Part shown: positions 60,535 to 64,000 of the stretch, piece by piece
Numbering within the stretch: position 1 is the stretch's first letter
How the letters are laid out: every line of letters starts with the position of its first letter
Position numbers and translations under genes: made by a program
Notes under the pieces: model-generated
Seen by the model: only the letters and a program-made list of their open reading frames with translations
Told to the model about the DNA's origin: nothing
Databases searched by the model: none
From: an uncultured Oscillospiraceae bacterium
GTDB taxonomy: Bacteria > Bacillota > Clostridia > Oscillospirales > Oscillospiraceae
NCBI GenBank assembly: GCA_950097245.1
Contig: CATNCS010000002.1
Location: forward strand, 1-64,000
Length of the DNA stretch: 64,000 nucleotides
Direction of reading: 5' to 3'

Positions 60535-62462
60535 TGGCCATAGAAAAAATGAAACGCCTGCGGGTGGTGGCTATGGCGGCCGACCGGGAGGCGGTGCTCC
60601 GCACACTCCAGCACATGGGCTGTGTGGAAATCATCCAGCCGGAGGCCGACCCGGACGACCCCCTGTGGGCCTCCCTCACCCCCCCGGAGACGGCTGGACT
60701 GGCCGCCGCCCATGAGGAGAAATCCCAGGCGGAGCGGGCCCTGGAGGTCCTCAAGCGGTATGCCCCGGTGAAGGGCGGGCTGCTGACCCCCAAGCCCGGC
60801 GTGCGGGAGGGGGAACTCCTGGATGAGGATCGGGCGGAAAAGGCCCGGGCCGCCGCCAGAGAGGTCAACGACCTGGACCGCCGCCTGGCCGCCATCCACG
60901 GGGAAGAGAACAAGCTGGAGGCCCAAAAGGCGGCCCTGCGTCCCTGGCAGAGCCTGGATTTGCCCCTGGAGACCGGCTCCACCGGACAGGTGGCCATCCA
61001 GCTGGGCACCCTGCCCGCCGCCCTGGCCATGAACCAGGCGGAGGGAGAGGTCCGGGCCGCCAGTGAGCTGGCCCAGCTCACCGAGGTGTCCTCCGACAGA
61101 GACGCCCGCTACTGCACCCTGGTGTGTCACGCCAGCGAGGCGGAGGAGGTGCTGGAGGCCCTGAAGGCCCTGGGCTGGTCCCGGGCCAATCTCCGGGAGT
61201 GGACGGGCACCGCGTCGGCCAACCTGAGCCGCCTGGAGCGGGAGACGGACGAGCGGAAGGCGGAGGAGGCCTCCATCCAGGAGAAGCTGTCCGCCATGGG
61301 TGAGCGCAACGCCCCCCTGCGGCAGCTGTCCGACCTGGCCGGGGTGACCATCAGCCGGGAGGAGGCCCGCAGCCGCCTGATGGATACGGGGTAGACCTTC
61401 CTGCTGGAGGGCTGGGTCCCGGCGGAGCGCTGGCCCGCCCTGGAGAAGGAGCTGGACCAGTACCCCTGCGCCTGCGAGGTAAGCGACCCCGCCCCTGAGG
61501 AGTATGAAAAGGTGCCGGTGAAGCTGAAAAACAACCTTCTCACCAAGCCCCTGAACATGGTCACCGAGATGTACTCCCTGCCCGCCTACGGCACCCTGGA
61601 CCCCAACCCCCTGATGGCCCCCTTCTTCATCCTGTTCTACGGGATCATGATGGCGGACATGGGGTACGGTCTGCTGATGATACTGGCCGGAGCGATTATC
61701 CTGAAAAAGAAGAAGCCCGGCGGCACCTTCGGCCACCTGTGCGGCCTGCTGGTGCTGTGCGGCATCACCACGTTCATCATGGGCGCCCTCACCGGCGGCT
61801 TCTTCGGCGATTTCCTCACCCAGGTGGTCAAGCTGACCACCGGCGGCGACTTCGCTCTGCCCGCCCTGTTTACCCCCCTGGAGGACACCATGATGATCCT
61901 CATCGGGGCCATGTGTCTGGGCTTTGTGCAGATTATCACCGGCATGGCCATCAGCTTTGTTTCCAAGCTGAAAAACGGCCAGGTGCTGGACGCCGTCTTT
62001 GAGGAGGTCACCTGGTGGGTGGTCTTTGCCGGCCTGGGCCTGATGATTGTGGGGATTACCCCCATCGTGCTCATTGTCGGACTGGTGCTGGTGGTGGCCG
62101 GCCCTGTGATTCAAAATCAGGGCTTCGGGAAGATCACGGGAATTTTCGGCTCCCTGTACAACCATGTGACGGGCTACTTCGGCGACATTTTGTCCTACTC
62201 CCGTCTCATGGCCCTGATGCTGGCCGGCAGCGTGATTGCCCAGGTGTTCAACACCCTGGGAGCCATCCCGGGCAACATCGTGATTTTCCTGATTATCTCC
62301 TTCGCGGGCAACACCCTGAACTTCGCTTTGAACCTGCTGGGCTGCTACGTCCACGACCTGCGCTTGCAGTGCCTGGAGTACTTCGGCAAGTTCTATCAGG
62401 ACGGCGGAAAGCCCTTCCGCCCCCTGAATCTCAATACCAAATACTACGAGGTAGTTAAATAA
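60534..62462 (+). pseudogene. V-type ATPase subunit I, interrupted by in-frame amber codon
   Basis: One continuous reading frame except for TAG at 61392-61394. The first 286 codons (MAIEKMKRLRVVAMAADREA) are the cytosolic arm. Directly after the stop the same frame goes on with TFLLEGWVPAERWPALEKEL and the membrane domain (PFFILFYGIMMADMGYGLLM, then FGDILSYSRLMALMLAGSVIAQV with the half-channel Arg). CAG or AAG to TAG is the simplest cause. A GTG at 61512 could restart the membrane half with a GAGGAG site, but would lose about 38 residues. Subunit I is normally required for rotation-coupled ion transport. Confidence 0.8.
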
Positions 62463-63017
<555 letters not shown>

Positions 63018-63032
63018 GGCGGGTGGCAGCCG

Positions 63033-63716
63033 ATGGAAGGAATCGAAAAAATCACCGCCAAAATCGCCCAGGACGCCCAGGCTGAAATCGACAGGCTGAT
63101 GGCGGAAACTGAGGAGAAGGTCCGGGCCGTCCGGGCCAACGCAGAGCACCAGGCCCAGCAGGAGGCCAACGAAATTGTGGAGAAGGGCCGTATGGCCGCC
63201 GCCGAGCGGCTGGAGCGGCTGAGCTCCGCCGCCCAGATGGAGCGGCGCAAGCTGGAGCTGGCCTCCAAGCAGGAGGTGCTGGGTGAGGCCTTTGACCTGG
63301 CCCTGGAAAAGCTGTGCGCCCTGCCCGAGAAGGAGTACATCGCCCTGCTGACCAGGCTGGCCCTGGAGGCCAGCACCAGCGGCCGGGAGCAGATCATCTT
63401 CTCTCAGAAGGACCGCAATACCGTGGGCAAGCAGGTGGTCATGGCCGCCAACGACGCCCTCATCAAGGACCGGGCCCCTGGCCTGCCGGACGAGGTGGCC
63501 AAGTCCAGGGTGGGCACCCTGATGGATAAGCTGATCCACAACACCACCGCTATCGTCACCGGCGCCGGCCTCACTCTGTCCGAGCAGACCCGGGACATCA
63601 GGGGCGGCTTTATCATGGTGGACGGCGACGTGGAGATCAACTGCGCCTTCGAGACCCTGGTCCGCCTCCAGCGGGAAAAAATGGAGAAGCAGGTCGCTGA
63701 TACACTGTTTCAATAA
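63033..63716 (+). CDS. V-type ATPase subunit E (peripheral stalk)
   Basis: 227 residues. N-terminal coiled coil (KITAKIAQDAQAEIDRLMAE), C-terminal globular domain with RGGFIMVDGDVEINCAFETLV, the E-subunit signature. Forms the EG stalk with the first gene product. The stop is followed by a GTAGGGGC repeat. Confidence 0.9.
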   Translation: MEGIEKITAKIAQDAQAEIDRLMAETEEKVRAVRANAEHQAQQEANEIVEKGRMAAAERLERLSSAAQMERRKLELASKQEVLGEAFDLALEKLCALPEKEYIALLTRLALEASTSGREQIIFSQKDRNTVGKQVVMAANDALIKDRAPGLPDEVAKSRVGTLMDKLIHNTTAIVTGAGLTLSEQTRDIRGGFIMVDGDVEINCAFETLVRLQREKMEKQVADTLFQ

Positions 63717-63718
63717 TC

Positions 63719-63775
63719 TGTAGGGGCCGCCGCCTTCGGCGGCCCGCGGGCGGCCCAGGAGGGCCGCCCCTACAG
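63719..63775. repeat. Intergenic GTAGGGGC repeat, copy 4
   Basis: TGTAGGGGCCGCC..GGCGGCCC then GGGCGGCC..GGCCGCCCCTACAG: inverted ends and two inner palindromes, inserted between the E and C genes of the V-ATPase operon. Confidence 0.8.
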
Positions 63776-63819
63776 GGCACATCAAATCCAAAGCAAGCGA
63801 AAACGAGAGGAGGGATATT

Positions 63820-64000
63820 TTGTCCCACCGCAAAAAAGATACTGACTATCTGGCCATCTCAGCGAGAATCCGGGCCATGGAAAACAGGCTCCTCACCCGG
63901 GAGCGGATGGACCGGATGATCGAGGCCCGTGACGACAGCGAGGCCCTGAAGAGCCTGGCCGAGTGCGGCTATGCCGAGGGGCTCCTGGACGCCGTCCTGG
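63820..64000 (+). CDS. V-type ATPase subunit C, partial
   Basis: TTG 63820 with AGGAGGG upstream; 60 codons before the window ends. The sequence DTDYLAISARIRAMENRLLT and DDSEALKSLAECGY fits subunit C (d/AC39), the central stalk-membrane connector. Gene order H-I-K-E-C is the usual one. Confidence 0.85.
   Translation, partial: MSHRKKDTDYLAISARIRAMENRLLTRERMDRMIEARDDSEALKSLAECGYAEGLLDAVL

Noticed and set aside
61512-62462. Separate 316-aa gene for the membrane half of subunit I
   Set aside because: It is in the same frame as the upstream half and the codons between the TAG and its GTG are conserved-looking protein, so one interrupted gene explains it better.
60534-62462. UAG recoding (pyrrolysine or reassigned code)
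   Set aside because: Several undoubted genes in the window end with TAG, and no supporting tRNA or context is visible.

Overview
The window looks like chromosome of a GC-rich gut Firmicute of the Oscillospiraceae type (Flavonifractor / Lawsonibacter / Pseudoflavonifractor neighbourhood). This is inferred from gene content, not from a marker gene. Strong AGGAGG ribosome sites, a LytR-CpsA-Psr protein, a NadD-YqeK fusion, a V-type ATPase operon, a group B-like [FeFe] hydrogenase, a cobalamin-dependent methionine synthase with a split-off activation domain, and tandem recombinases all fit. No rRNA, tRNA or CRISPR array was seen.

Region 1 (1-15.5 kb) is carbohydrate uptake. After a small operon (two ABC-2 permeases without an ATPase, plus an aminoglycoside-phosphotransferase-like kinase cut by the window edge) comes a GH31 alpha-glucosidase. 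A LacI regulator / YesL-like / membrane protein operon is divergent from a six-gene fructan or sucrose operon: two CUT1 permeases, a solute-binding lipoprotein, a cytoplasmic GH32, a fructokinase and a secreted GH32 lipoprotein. The sugar is probably trimmed outside, imported, split by GH32 and phosphorylated as fructose.

Region 2 (15.5-38 kb) is accessory DNA. It holds an orphan response regulator, a sigma-like conjugative-element protein, three tandem large serine recombinases (the first two broken, the third intact), an unknown protein, CCA-adding enzyme, RecQ, a small catalytically dead resolvase-like protein, a complete four-gene Wadjet-type anti-plasmid system (jetABCD, DUF2397/DUF2398/SMC-like/DUF2399 type), a RelE/Phd toxin-antitoxin pair and a fourth recombinase whose reading frame appears to begin with AUC. 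The recombinase modules bracket what looks like a defence island.

Region 3 (38-64 kb) is core genome: NagD-like HAD phosphatase, a truncated P-loop gene, siroheme nitrite/sulfite reductase, an iron/cobalamin-type ABC importer, [FeFe] hydrogenase, GH25 lysozyme, MetH with its activation protein, two zinc-ribbon proteins and FtsY, the rdgB-yhbY-nadD/yqeK-LCP-rsfS operon, a lipid kinase, azlCD plus a FabG-like reductase, a membrane-anchored putative glycosidase, and the start of a V-type ATPase operon (H-I-K-E-C). The V-ATPase subunit I gene carries an in-frame amber codon. At least four copies of an intergenic palindromic repeat with GTAGGGGC ends lie only in this region.
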